From: a bacterium
GTDB lineage: Bacteria; Acidobacteriota; Thermoanaerobaculia; Multivoradales; J023
Assembly: GCA_024226315.1 (NCBI GenBank)
Contig: JAAELT010000265.1
Coordinates: 1 to 57,228, forward strand
Reading direction: 5' to 3'
Length of the DNA: 57,228 nt
Program-made: the position numbers and the translations under genes
Notes under the pieces: generated by a model
Databases searched by the model: none
Seen by the model: only the letters and a program-made list of their open reading frames with translations
What the model was told of the DNA's origin: nothing
In this document: positions 34,191-43,700 of the stretch, piece by piece
Layout of the letters: each line of letters begins with the position of its first letter
Position numbering within the stretch: the stretch's first letter is position 1

Positions 34191-34607
34191 GTGAGCCGCG
34201 AGCGCATCCTCCGTCTGCTGATGCTGGTGGTCGGCATCGTCATGCTGCTGGCCTTCCCGGCGGTCCTGATGCCCAACGATTGGTTGGCCGCCAGCCATCG
34301 CTGGTTGGGCCTCGGCGAGTACCCCTCTGGGCCGCTGATTGAGTACCTCGCCCGCTCGGCGTCGCTGCTCTACGGATTCCTCGGGGCGCTTTTCGTGCTG
34401 GTCGCCGGCAACCTCCGGCGGTACGCGCCGATCACTCACTTCCTGGGCGTGTGGTTCATGGTCCTGGGCGTGGTGGTCGTCGGCGTCGATCTCCACGCCG
34501 GCATGCCGCTCTACTGGACGCTGTGGGAGGGGCCGCCGGCGTTCGCTGTGGGGCTGGCGATGGTGTGGCTGAACCGCGGCATCGAGCGACCGGAGGCAGA
34601 CGGTTAG
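34191..34607 (+). CDS. Small four-helix membrane protein
   Basis: 138 aa from GTG 34191, with four hydrophobic segments (LLMLVVGIVMLLAFPAVLM; SASLLYGFLGALFVLVAG; FLGVWFMVLGVVVVGVDL; PAFAVGLAMVWL). It resembles small DUF-type inner-membrane proteins without known function. It starts 17 bp after the phosphatase stop on the same strand and may be co-transcribed. The stop is TAG at 34605-34607, and the frame then stays open into the next, NTF2-like segment. Confidence 0.65.
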   Translation: MSRERILRLLMLVVGIVMLLAFPAVLMPNDWLAASHRWLGLGEYPSGPLIEYLARSASLLYGFLGALFVLVAGNLRRYAPITHFLGVWFMVLGVVVVGVDLHAGMPLYWTLWEGPPAFAVGLAMVWLNRGIERPEADG

Positions 34608-34967
34608 GAGTCGCGCTACGAGAACTTCACCGCCGAGGCGATCTCCGGCGCCGTCGAGCGGGCCGAGGGCGGCTCCCGAATGGTCGAGCTGTTTCGGAAC
34701 GCCCGCGAGAAGAGCGGCACCCTCGAGCTTGGCCTCGACGTCGAGGACAGCTTCATCGCCGGCCCGAACGTCTTCCTGGTGGGCACCTACCGCATCACCA
34801 GCCGGGGTGAGAACTGGGGTTTCGAGCGAGGAGCGGTGAGCTTCGCCATGCCGATGGTCGTGCATCTGCGCATCCTGGAGGGCGTGGTCCGCGAGCACGT
34901 GGAGTACATGGATTACGCTGCGGGCCTCGCCGCGCTGAAAGAGATGGGCCGTCCCGTCGAACCGTAG
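34608..34967 (+). pseudogene. Truncated SnoaL/NTF2-like domain fragment
   Basis: In frame with, and directly after, the TAG of the previous gene, the sequence reads ESRYENFTAEAISGAVERA, then FIAGPNVFLVGTYRITSRGE and VVHLRILEGVVREHVEYMDY. The last part matches the beta-sheet half of SnoaL/NTF2-like proteins (V.L.I.DG.I..H.DY.D). The N-terminal helix that closes the cone is lost, and the first ATG is at 34680 (95 aa). Either a start-less remnant fused by deletion or, less likely, a short gene from ATG 34680. Confidence 0.55.
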
Positions 34968-34994
34968 GGCGTGGCGCGGTATGCTCGCCCACCG

Positions 34995-35933
34995 ATGACG
35001 ACACAACGCTTGCCCCTGCTCCTGCTCGGCGGTCGAGATCGCCGGCGGAAGAAGCCACACGAGGAGACCCGTGGCGGCCAGCAGGTGCTGCGCGGCTACA
35101 AGGCCATGGAGCTCGAGGTCGGCGGCAAACCGCTGATCGTACGCCTGCTCGAGCGACTGCGCGCCTGCGGTGCGTTCGACCCCATCTTCGTCGCCGGCCC
35201 GGCGAGCGTCTACGCGTCGTTGGCCGGCGAGGTCCACCTGGTGGACACCGACGGCGGCTTCGGCGACAACATCAGGGCCGGTCTGGATGCGATCGTCGCG
35301 CGCCAAGGCGCGGGCCGGGTGGCCGTGATGACCACCGACGTGCTGCCGGACCCAGGCGAGCTGGCCGAGATGGTCGAGGATGTCGAGCGCCATCAGCCGT
35401 GGGACTTCTGGTGCGTCCAGTGCCGTGCCGACGACCTCCAGGAGCTGGGTGCCTCGGCCTGGAAGCCGAAGTACCGGATCCTGCCGGAAGGCGAGGACGA
35501 CGCGGTGGCCACCGTGCCGGGGCACCTGGTCGGGGCCGATCTCCGGGTCTTCCGCATGGACCTGATCTACGACATCTTCGAGCTCGCCTACCGCACCCGC
35601 AACCAGCCCATCGGGCCACGCCGGCGGCGGATGGTCCGCGGCGCCCTGACGACGTTGATCCGCGCCGACCTGAAACGACTCTTCACTCTGCGCCGCCCGG
35701 GCATCCTCTGGGACATGCTGGTCAACTGCCTGGCGCTGATCCGCCAGCTGGTAGGGGAGGGATGTCCACAGCGCGAGATGGAGGACCGGTTGCGCCGCAT
35801 GTGGGTGGGCTGGCGGCACCGCCGCGAGCATCCCGAGCGCCGAGGCCGGGTGATGATCACGAGCGGCCTGTCGCTCGGTCGCGACATCGACACCGAGGAA
35901 GAGGCGCGGGAGATCCTGAGCGGGGAGGGTTGA
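34995..35933 (+). CDS. MobA-like NTP transferase family protein
   Basis: 312 aa from ATG 34995 (a GTG at 34971 is possible). The N-terminus LPLLLLGGRDRRRKKPHEE corresponds to the nucleotide loop LAGGxxxRxG of GT-A nucleotidyltransferases, followed by KAMELEVGGKPLIVRLLERL (the KpLlpvgGkPll motif), PIFVAGPASV and VAVMTTDVLPDP (the metal-binding D). A C-terminal helical part (about 200-312) is added. The usual role is activation of a sugar or cofactor with an NTP; substrate unknown. The stop is 3 bp before the TIR gene start, so the two are probably coupled. Confidence 0.7.
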   Translation: MTTQRLPLLLLGGRDRRRKKPHEETRGGQQVLRGYKAMELEVGGKPLIVRLLERLRACGAFDPIFVAGPASVYASLAGEVHLVDTDGGFGDNIRAGLDAIVARQGAGRVAVMTTDVLPDPGELAEMVEDVERHQPWDFWCVQCRADDLQELGASAWKPKYRILPEGEDDAVATVPGHLVGADLRVFRMDLIYDIFELAYRTRNQPIGPRRRRMVRGALTTLIRADLKRLFTLRRPGILWDMLVNCLALIRQLVGEGCPQREMEDRLRRMWVGWRHRREHPERRGRVMITSGLSLGRDIDTEEEAREILSGEG

Positions 35934-35936
35934 CTC

Positions 35937-37355
35937 GTGCAGATCTTCCTCTCCTACGCCTCCGAGCAGCGACCGCTCGCTGAACGTCTGGCCCTGGCGC
36001 TCGGCGCCGAGGGGCACGAGGTGTTCTTCGACCGTGCCTCGCTGGGCGCGGGTGAGGCTTATGATCAACAGATCCGCGAGTCGATCGCGGAATGCGACCT
36101 CTTCCTGTTCCTGGTCAGCCCCGAGTCGGTCGAAGAGGGAGGCTACGCGCGCACCGAGATGGGCTTCGCCGCCGAGCGCTGGTCGCATCCGGATCAGCGG
36201 GTGCTGCCGGTGATCGCCGAAGCAACGCCGTTCGACCAGATCCCGACCTACCTGCGCGCGATCACCATCCTGGAGCCCGCGGGCGACCCGGTGGCCGAGA
36301 CGGTGGCCGCGGTGGCGAAGCTGGGCTTTGGCAAGGTGCGGCGGCGGGTCAAGCCCGTAGTGATTGGACTGCTGGTGCTGGTTGCCGCCGCGGCGTTGTG
36401 GTCCGCGGTCGGTCGGTATCGCGAGACGGCGGCGCGGGAGGAGGCGGTGGCCGGCCTGGCAGCGGCTGCCGCCGAGGCGCGTCTGGCTGGCGATTTCGAC
36501 ACCGCCTGGTCCAAGGCCGAGCAGGCTCTGGCAGAGGCGCCGCGCAACGAGGCGGCGCTGGCGGCGCGCCGCGAGACCGCCATGGCCTGGGTGCGTTGGA
36601 TTTCAGTGATCGAGGACACCTCGGACGAGCTCATGTCGAAGAGGGTACTGCAGGTGCTCGAAGACGACCTCGAGACCGCCGAAGGCGCGCTGGGCGTCGA
36701 CATCGAGGCGCACCTGGTCTGGGCGGCGGCCCTCCGGCCGCTTCCTCCGGAGGGTTCGGTGGCCGATCTGGTGGCGCGATTGCAGAAGGCGCTCGAGATC
36801 GATCCGGCGAATCCCTATGCCCACGCCATGCTCGGGCGGTTCCTGGCCTTTGGCAGGGACGCGGATCCGGACCAGGCCAAGCAGCATCTCCGAACCGCGG
36901 TGGAGTCCGGCCGGGCGCTGCCCTTCGTGCGCGAGATCCAACTCGAAAACCTGTTGGAGAGGCCGGTAGAGGAGCCCGAGGCCGTGGAGGCACTGCGCCT
37001 GACGAACGCCATGCGGCTGTCCGGAGAGCCTCTGCCCGCCAGCGTGCCCGCCCGCCTCTACTACCTGTTTCTCGAGCTCGGTCCGTACGCCCCGAGAGCG
37101 GATCCTCGCTATGACATCGATCACGCGCTGCCGCCGGACGAGGCGCTCGACACCTACCGCTGGCTGATCGCCGGCGGTGTGGACGATCACGACCGCGCGA
37201 CACATCGCTTCGTCGAGGCGCGGCTGCTCGAAGAGGCGGGGCGGGGGGGAGAAGCCCTGGCCGTGTTTCGTGAGCTGATTCAGGACCCGCCCGGGAACCG
37301 GCAGTTTCGCGAGGCGATCGAAGCCGGCGTCGCCCGGCTGTCCGCCGGCTCGTAG
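35937..37355 (+). CDS. TIR-domain protein with transmembrane helix and TPR-like C-terminus
   Basis: 472 aa from GTG 35937. Residues 1-125 are a TIR domain: QIFLSYASEQRPLAERL, EVFFDRASLGAGE, LFLFLVSPESVEEGGYARTE (the Glu in the RTEMGFA segment fits the NADase Glu) and RVLPVIAEATPFDQIP. A TM helix follows (about 142-160, VVIGLLVLVAAAALWSAVG), then helical TPR-like repeats (DFDTAWSKAEQALAEAPRNE; LQKALEIDPANPYAHAMLGR). TIR-TM-TPR proteins occur in bacterial signalling and in some defence systems. The TPR part lies on the opposite side of the membrane from the TIR part. Start 3 bp after the transferase stop. Confidence 0.82.
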   Translation: MQIFLSYASEQRPLAERLALALGAEGHEVFFDRASLGAGEAYDQQIRESIAECDLFLFLVSPESVEEGGYARTEMGFAAERWSHPDQRVLPVIAEATPFDQIPTYLRAITILEPAGDPVAETVAAVAKLGFGKVRRRVKPVVIGLLVLVAAAALWSAVGRYRETAAREEAVAGLAAAAAEARLAGDFDTAWSKAEQALAEAPRNEAALAARRETAMAWVRWISVIEDTSDELMSKRVLQVLEDDLETAEGALGVDIEAHLVWAAALRPLPPEGSVADLVARLQKALEIDPANPYAHAMLGRFLAFGRDADPDQAKQHLRTAVESGRALPFVREIQLENLLERPVEEPEAVEALRLTNAMRLSGEPLPASVPARLYYLFLELGPYAPRADPRYDIDHALPPDEALDTYRWLIAGGVDDHDRATHRFVEARLLEEAGRGGEALAVFRELIQDPPGNRQFREAIEAGVARLSAGS

Positions 37356-37361
37356 ACCGTC

Positions 37362-37489
37362 TCAGGGTGTGACGATGGCGAAGGTGCCCTTCGGCTTGTC
37401 GAACAGGCCCATGAAGCGCACCAGGGCCAGCCGGCTGCCGTCGACGTCGAGGTCGCGGCGCTCAGCGCGACGAGGATGAGTTTTCGCAT
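37362..37489 (-). pseudogene. Gene fossil: signal-peptide start joined to an out-of-frame C-terminus
   Basis: From ATG 37489 the minus strand reads a signal-like MRKLILVALS and then nonsense. In another frame the same 128 bp read RRDLDVDGSRLALVRFMGLF, then DKPKGTFAIVTP and a stop at 37364-37362. That looks like the two ends of one small secreted protein after a deletion with frame loss. I do not recognise the parent family. An intact relative may exist in the same or a sister genome. Confidence 0.5.
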
Positions 37490-37589
37490 TGCTCGATTCT
37501 ATGCTCCGAAGACCCGGAACCCGGCGGGTAGCCTCAGTGCAGAGCCGTGCTAGGATCCAGACCCTGCGGACGTCAGCACGAACATCGAC

Positions 37590-38834
37590 ATGAACGAAGC
37601 ATCCAGGCCATCATCCCTTACGGACTCGAAGGAGCCCTTCCTCCGCCAGGTCAAGATCCGAAACTTCAAGAGTATCGAGGCATGCCGTGTCCGTTTCGGC
37701 CGGCTGACTGTGCTTGTCGGGCGAAACGGTTCCGGTAAGAGTAACTTCCTCGAAGCGCTTCGCTTCGTGGCCGAGAGCCTGCAGACCTCTTTGGATCACG
37801 CCATCCGAGATCGTGGTGGGATCGAAGCTGTACGGCGGCGAAGCACGGGTCATCCGCGGAACTTCGCCATCGAGCTCGAGATACGCCTGCCGAGTCGGGA
37901 TATTGCTACCTACGGATTCGAGGTGGCGGCGAGAAAAGAAGGCGGTTTTGTCGTCAAGCGAGAACAGCTTAGAGTCGAATATCGGAGAGGCCAGGTCATC
38001 GCGGGGTACCGTCGCGAGAATGCCGAGGTGGTGAGCTCGTCGATCGAGAATGGCCCGCCGGTGCAGCCCGATCGCCTCTATCTGGTGAACGTATCGGGAT
38101 TCCCGCGTTTTCTCGATGTTTTCAGCGCGCTCACGTCGATGGGTTTTTATAATCTGAATCCGGATCGAATGAAGAAACTGCAAAGCCCGGACGCGGGTGA
38201 TCTGTTACAGCGCGATGGCAGCAATATCGCCAGCGTGATCGGCAGGCTGCGTCATGATCGACCAGACATCATGCGGCGTATCACGTCCTACCTTCAGACC
38301 ATCGTTCCGGATCTTTCGGATGTCGAGAGGGTTGCTTTGGGGCCACAGGAAACGCTGCAATTCCGCCAACGCGTCGAGGGCTCGAAGCATCCGTGGAAGT
38401 TCTATGCCGCCAGCATGTCGGACGGCACGCTGCGAGCCCTGGGTGAGTTGGTCGCGGTCACGCAGCTCGTCGAGCGCAAGACACCGGTCCATCTCGTGGG
38501 AATCGAGGAGCCCGAGACCGCGCTGCATCCAGCAGCGGCCGGCGCCCTGATGGAGGCCCTGCGGGAAGCTGCGGTCAATACTCAGATCCTCGTCACGACC
38601 CATAGCCCGGATCTCTGCGATCAGATCGAGACCGACCGCGACCGCCTGCTGGTCGTGCGGGCACGCGACGGTATCAGTCGGATTGCCGGGGTCGACAAGG
38701 CCAGTCTCGAGGCCATCCAGCGGCATCTCTATCTGCCTGGCGAGCTCCTACGGATGGATCAGCTGGAGCCTGACCCTGCCGATCTCGCTGAGCAAGAGCA
38801 GCTCGTGCTGTTCGAGCCGGTAGCCGCGGCGTGA
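37590..38834 (+). CDS. SMC/RecF-like AAA_21-type ATPase
   Basis: 414 aa with an ABC/RecF-like order: VKIRNFKSIEACRVRFGRL at the start, Walker A GRNGSGKS (residues 44-51), a short middle without long coiled coil, signature SMSDGTLRALGELVAV, Walker B LVGIEEPETALHP (about 305-317) and the H-loop TTHSPDL. Such single-chain ATPases are the sensor half of several two-gene defence pairs. Its last codon overlaps the GTG start of the DUF4276 gene, a tight pair. Start at ATG 37590. Not GajA/OLD itself, as no TOPRIM domain is fused. Confidence 0.85.
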   Translation: MNEASRPSSLTDSKEPFLRQVKIRNFKSIEACRVRFGRLTVLVGRNGSGKSNFLEALRFVAESLQTSLDHAIRDRGGIEAVRRRSTGHPRNFAIELEIRLPSRDIATYGFEVAARKEGGFVVKREQLRVEYRRGQVIAGYRRENAEVVSSSIENGPPVQPDRLYLVNVSGFPRFLDVFSALTSMGFYNLNPDRMKKLQSPDAGDLLQRDGSNIASVIGRLRHDRPDIMRRITSYLQTIVPDLSDVERVALGPQETLQFRQRVEGSKHPWKFYAASMSDGTLRALGELVAVTQLVERKTPVHLVGIEEPETALHPAAAGALMEALREAAVNTQILVTTHSPDLCDQIETDRDRLLVVRARDGISRIAGVDKASLEAIQRHLYLPGELLRMDQLEPDPADLAEQEQLVLFEPVAAA

Positions 38835-39427
38835 GTCAGCTTCGCATCGCACCCATCGTCGAAGGCCACGGCGAGCAGGCAGCAGTGCGTGTGCTTCTGA
38901 CGCGCATCTGGAACGAGCTCTTGGGCGGCGAGCACCTCGATGTGCTGCGGCCGATCAGATTGCCGAGGAGCAAGCTGGTCCAGGAGAAGGAGCTGGGGAA
39001 GGCCATCGATCTCGCCATGCTCAAACTGCGGGCTGCAGTCCCGGAAGGCATGCCGGGCATGATCCTGGTTCTCCTCGATGCTGACGAAGACAAACCGTGC
39101 CTCTTGGGCCCCAAGCTCCTCGGCTACGCCTTGGAAACCCGGCAGGATGCCGACGTTGCCTGCGTGATTGCCAATGTCGAGTACGAGACGTGGTTCGTAG
39201 CGGCCGCGGAATCGTTGAACCAGTACCTGGATATAGGTGACATTCCAGATGCTCCCGAAGATCTTCGTTGCCGTAAAGGCTGGATTCAGAAGCGCTTTCG
39301 CGGCCCGAAGTACAGTGAGACCGTGGATCAACCAGCCCTGACCGCTGCCCTGGATCTGGCGCTTTGCCGGAGGCGTTCGCCGTCTTTCGACAAGCTGTGC
39401 CGGGAGTTGGCAGGCAGGCTCGAGTAA
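38831..39427 (+). CDS. DUF4276 protein (TOPRIM-like)
   Basis: 198 aa from GTG 38831, overlapping the ATPase stop. APIVEGHGEQAAVRVLLTRI opens with the Glu (Glu11) of the TOPRIM-like motif and LVLLDADED (Asp83, Asp85) supplies the DxD; ANVEYETWFVAAAESLNQYL and RKGWIQKRFRGPKYSETVDQ are family-typical for DUF4276. DUF4276 partners of AAA_21 ATPases are thought to be the effector (nuclease-like) half, as AriB is for AriA in PARIS; this extension is inference. The catalytic acid residues look intact. Confidence 0.82.
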   Translation: MSQLRIAPIVEGHGEQAAVRVLLTRIWNELLGGEHLDVLRPIRLPRSKLVQEKELGKAIDLAMLKLRAAVPEGMPGMILVLLDADEDKPCLLGPKLLGYALETRQDADVACVIANVEYETWFVAAAESLNQYLDIGDIPDAPEDLRCRKGWIQKRFRGPKYSETVDQPALTAALDLALCRRRSPSFDKLCRELAGRLE

Positions 39428-39470
39428 GGCTTGGTGGGATGGCGAGCTCGAAGCCGAGCAGGAGATCATC

Positions 39471-39932
39471 GTGAGAGAGCTGACGACACAGGAAGACATC
39501 CGCCGGGTGCTGACCGAGGCCCGCACCGTCGCGGTGCTCGGGGCCCACAGTGCGCCCGCCAAGCCGGCGCACTACGTCCCTGATTACCTGCACGGCCAGG
39601 GCTACCGCATCCTGCCTGTGAACCCGGTCTTCGCCGGGCAGACCCTGTGGGGCGAGACCGTCCGCACCACCCTGGCCGAGCTCGGCGAGCCGGTGGACGT
39701 GGTCGACGTCTTCCGTCGCGGCGAGCTGGTTCCGGCGCACCTCGAAGACATCCTGGCCATGTCGCCCCGGCCGAAGGTGGTCTGGCTGCAGCTCGGCATC
39801 CGTAACGTATCCGCGGCGGCGGAGCTGGTCGACGCCGGCATTGAGGTCGCCCAGGACCGGTGCACGCTGGCGGATCACCGGAGCTTCGGATTGGGGCCGG
39901 TGGCGCCGGTGGATCCGCCAGAAGACGCTTGA
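39471..39932 (+). CDS. CoA-binding domain protein (YccU-like)
   Basis: 153 aa. A Rossmann-like CoA-binding fold covers the protein: EARTVAVLGAHSAPAKPAHY, YLHGQGYRILPVNPVFAGQ, PVDVVDVFRRGELVPAHLED, VVWLQLGIRNVSAAAELVDA and DRCTLADHRSF. The Cys in VAQDRCT and the VWLQ.G motif are typical of this small stand-alone family, whose physiological role is unclear. Start at ATG/GTG 39471 (GAGAT before GTG). It follows the DUF4276 gene by 43 bp and probably belongs to housekeeping rather than to that pair. Confidence 0.85.
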   Translation: MRELTTQEDIRRVLTEARTVAVLGAHSAPAKPAHYVPDYLHGQGYRILPVNPVFAGQTLWGETVRTTLAELGEPVDVVDVFRRGELVPAHLEDILAMSPRPKVVWLQLGIRNVSAAAELVDAGIEVAQDRCTLADHRSFGLGPVAPVDPPEDA

Positions 39933-39939
39933 GGACTCC

Positions 39940-40785
39940 TCAGTCGTCCGGACCCGGCTTCCGGAAGTGCAGGATGCCCCACTCGAGCTGGCCGTCGCGC
40001 CCCGCGTCGACCCACAGGCGTAGTCCACGCCTCATGTTGTCGAGATACTCGCGGTCGCACCCCGCGACCAGCTCGTCGTAGCGGTTCTCCAGATCTTCGA
40101 GCACTCGCCGGTAGTGGGTGGGCAGCTGCTCCGAGAGGTCGACCACCGCCGCCTCCCGCCAGCCCAGCTCGCGCGCCGTGCGCCGGTAGGAGTCGAACGA
40201 TCCCAGGCTGTCGAGATCGATGCGTGCCAGGATCGGCCCCAGGGTCTCAGGTGGGCAGCTCGGGCTCGCCATGAGGTCGGTCATCACGACCTCGCCGCCG
40301 GGGGCGAGCACCCGGTCCATCTCGGCAAGCACCCGCCGCCGCCGTGCGCTGTGCACCAGGGAGTCCTGCGACCAGATCAGGTCGTAGCTCTCCGCGGCCA
40401 GCGGCATCTCCTCGAAGTCGGCTGCCAGCACGCGCACACCTGCCGCGTCCTGCTCCGCGTTCATCCGCAGCGTCCGGCGGTTCTGCACCAGGCTCAGGTT
40501 GAGGCAGTCCACCTCGAGTCCATGTCTCCGGGCGAGGAAACGCGCCGAGCCACCGTAGCCCGAGCCGACGTCGAGCGCTCGGCGGCCCGCCGTGCCGGGT
40601 GTTACCAGGGACGCCATCCTACGGATCGTCCTGAGACTGGCCTCGCGGATGGAAGTGTCCCCCTCGTAGATGCCGAGGTGAATGTGCTCCCCGCCCCAGA
40701 TCTGAAAATAGAAGTGGTCGGCGCTTTCGCTGTTGTAGTAGTCCCGCGCCCGCTCGACGGCGGTTGGCTGTCTCGAATCGATCAT
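39940..40785 (-). CDS. SAM-dependent methyltransferase, sarcosine/dimethylglycine type
   Basis: 281 aa. The start ARDYYNSESADHFYFQIWGG, then EHIHLGIYEG, is characteristic of glycine/sarcosine/dimethylglycine N-methyltransferases of the betaine pathway. The SAM-binding motif I is ALDVGSGYGGSARFLA, followed by DLIWSQDSLVHS and LAPGGEVVMTDLMASP. It would methylate a small amine in glycine betaine synthesis; substrate inferred from family resemblance. The gene is translationally coupled (ATGA overlap) to the giant cyclase upstream, which suggests control of an osmolyte step by that regulator. Confidence 0.75.
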   Translation of the reverse strand: MIDSRQPTAVERARDYYNSESADHFYFQIWGGEHIHLGIYEGDTSIREASLRTIRRMASLVTPGTAGRRALDVGSGYGGSARFLARRHGLEVDCLNLSLVQNRRTLRMNAEQDAAGVRVLAADFEEMPLAAESYDLIWSQDSLVHSARRRRVLAEMDRVLAPGGEVVMTDLMASPSCPPETLGPILARIDLDSLGSFDSYRRTARELGWREAAVVDLSEQLPTHYRRVLEDLENRYDELVAGCDREYLDNMRRGLRLWVDAGRDGQLEWGILHFRKPGPDD

Positions 40786-43700
40786 TCAGGTCCCCAGGTC
40801 GGCACCTCCGCCGGGCAGATGGGTGGGAGTGGGCCATCCGTCGACGAGCCTCGTTCCGTGGGCATCGACAGCCGCCGGCCGGCCGCCTGGCTCTTGCGCC
40901 AGGCTCTTCGTGCGCGGTGCGGATGACCGTCCAGTCGCTCGTAGCGGGCCTGGTAGAGCCAGGCCGCGGGTCGGCCGATAGGAAACACCCGCCGATATTT
41001 GTGCAGCGCCTTGACCATGTCCCGTGCCTTGTGGGTCAGCTCAGTGGGTGGAGCGACGCGCTGAGGTGCTTCCAGAGCCCGGCGCCACAGCTCGAGGTAG
41101 ACAGCCGCTACGCCACAGTAGCCCCAGAGGGTGTAATACATGGTCGGCAGGCCCTGTCGCCCGATCTGCTCGACAGCGAAACCAGCAGCTTCCAGCGCCG
41201 CCTCCGGCTCGCCACGGTGCAGCAGAGCATAGGCGAGCAAGCCGTGAACCAGTATTTCTGATTGCTGTTCCGCGGTCTCCTTGTGCAAAGGAAGCGCCTC
41301 CTCCAGTTGTTCGACGACCTCCTCGAATTCCCCCCGGCGCAGTGCCGCCAGGGCTTGGAACTGCAATCCATGGGATCGCAGGAACGGGTTGTTGAGGCGA
41401 CGTCCGGCCGCGGCCACGCTACCCGCCAGCTCAGCGCCCCGGGTGACGTCGCCGGTCAGCAGGCAGGCGTTTGCCAGAGTGGCCGCGCACTCCCCCCAGC
41501 GATGCACGTTCCCGAGGTACTCGCAGGTCCGCTGCCCCTCTTCCAGCCGTGTCAGCGCCGCCCTCCAATGCCCGGCTCCGACCGCCTGCAGACCGGTCAT
41601 CAGCAAAACCCGGGCTCGAGTGGCGAGCCGGTCGACACGGTCGGCTACCGCGTCGGCGCGGCGCCTGTAGGAACCGGCAAGGCGGCGCAGCGGTGTAAGC
41701 CCGAGGACGTAGCACGTGCCGACATAGGCTTCGGCCAGCTCGGCGCAGGGAGCGACGCGCTCGCTCTGGTTGAGGGTGTAAAACACCATGAACAGGAAAC
41801 GCAGAGGCTCGCCGGCGAAAGCGTGGGCTTCCGCCAGGGAATAACACGTGCGGGAGATCTCGCGCACGACCCGACCTTCCGCGGAACCAGCGCCGGCAGC
41901 TCGCGGATAGCCCGGAATCAGACGGTGGACGAGTTGACGTACGATCTGGCCCAGGAGCGACGCGACGCCGGGCTCTTCCGGTATCGGCTTGCCGAATAGT
42001 TTCAGGGCCTTCAGGAAGTGGCGCCGGCTGGCCGAGAAGTCACCCAACCTGAGGCAGACTTGCCCCAGCCGGGCGTGCCAGTGGGCACGCCGCGGGAGTG
42101 CCGTGGGGTCCGTCGCCGGGTCGGGGCCCGCGGTGTTCCGCAGTCTTCTTTCCAGGTTGATCGCACGTCCGAAGAATCCCGCCGCCTCTCGGTTCGCATA
42201 GTCGCGTACCGCCTGCTCGCCAGCCCGTTCCAGGTAGCCGATGGCCTTCTCCGCGGGGACCGACTCCACTCCGTGGGTAGTCTCCGCCGCCTCGCTCCAG
42301 TGGTGAGCCAGGAGCGCATCGAGGCGACCGGGATCCTCGCCTGCGGTGCGCTCGGTCCATTCGGCGATCGCCCGGTGCAGCTGCCGCCGCTGGGCGACCA
42401 GCATCAGGTTGTAGGCTACTTCCCGGGTGATGACGTGCTTGAAGATGTAGCGCAGATTCGGCTCAGGACTCTCCAGGGGCGTGATCTCGAGGTTGGCAAG
42501 CTCGTCGAGATCCTTCTTCAGGCGGCCTGCATGTACCGTGGTCGGATGAGCTGCTCGCAGGGTCGCCATAGGAAAGACTCGGCCGACGACGCTCGCCACC
42601 TTGAGGATCATCTGCTGTGCCGGGGACAGCCGGTCTATGCGACTGGTGACGACCCCTTCGATCGTGTTCGGGAACCGCAGGCTCCCAAGATCACCGGTCT
42701 CGGGCGAGATCCGACAGATCCCGTCTCCGACCTGGATCGACCCGGACTCGTGCAAGGCGTGGATCAGCTCTTCGCAGAAGAATGGGTTGCCCTCCGCCTT
42801 GTCACGGATCAGCGTCGTGATCGCCATCGGCAGCTCTCGAACCCCCAGGCGGCGACGGACCAGGGCCAGAGTTTCTTCTTCGCAGAGCTCGCCGAGCACC
42901 AGTCTACGAGTTGTCGGCGCGGCCACCAGACGCCTGTACTCTCGAGGCACGGTGCCGCTCAGAGGACGGGTGGTGACCACGAGCAGCATCGGGTGGACCC
43001 CGCGAGCCACCCGTGCCAGGAGCGCCCACGACGCTGAATCCAACCAGTGCGCGTCTTCTACGACCACCAGCAAAGGGCTGCGCGCGGCGTCGCGGTTCAG
43101 TAGCCGAGTCACAAGGTCGTGGGTGTTGTCGCCGCGCACCTTTCCCGTCATCTGTTCCGTCAGCTCGCTTGCTGGCAGATCGAGTGGCAACATAGCATTG
43201 AGCAGGGGCGCCAGCTGCCTGGTCTTGTGATCGCTGTCGGTCAGACTCTCGAGCACCCGGGAACGCGTGGCTTCGGAGTCGTCGAGGCGGCTCAGCGAAA
43301 AGAGCTGCCGCAGGATCTGCCGCCAGACGTAGTAGGCCGTCGAGGTCTCGATGGCGTCAGCGTGGCCTTCGAGGCAACGGACCTCTCTCTCCCGTACCTG
43401 CTCGAGAAGATCCTCCACCAGACGAGATTTGCCGATTCCCGGCTCGCCCTCGACGAACAGCACGCCGCTCGCCCCCTCGTGCTCGAGAGCGTCGAGCCGG
43501 GCCCCCAGCAGGCGGCGTTCCGCCTTGCGGCCGATGATCGTTTCCGCGTGGCTCACCCGCTCGCGCCTGCGGTCTTTCCGTCGCTCCGATCGCACTTCGA
43601 AGACCGAGATCGGCTCATCCTTTCCCTTGACGGTGACGTGCCCGAGTGCTTCGAAGCGGTGACCGCTAGCCGCCGACCTGGCGATACGCCCGCTGACCAG

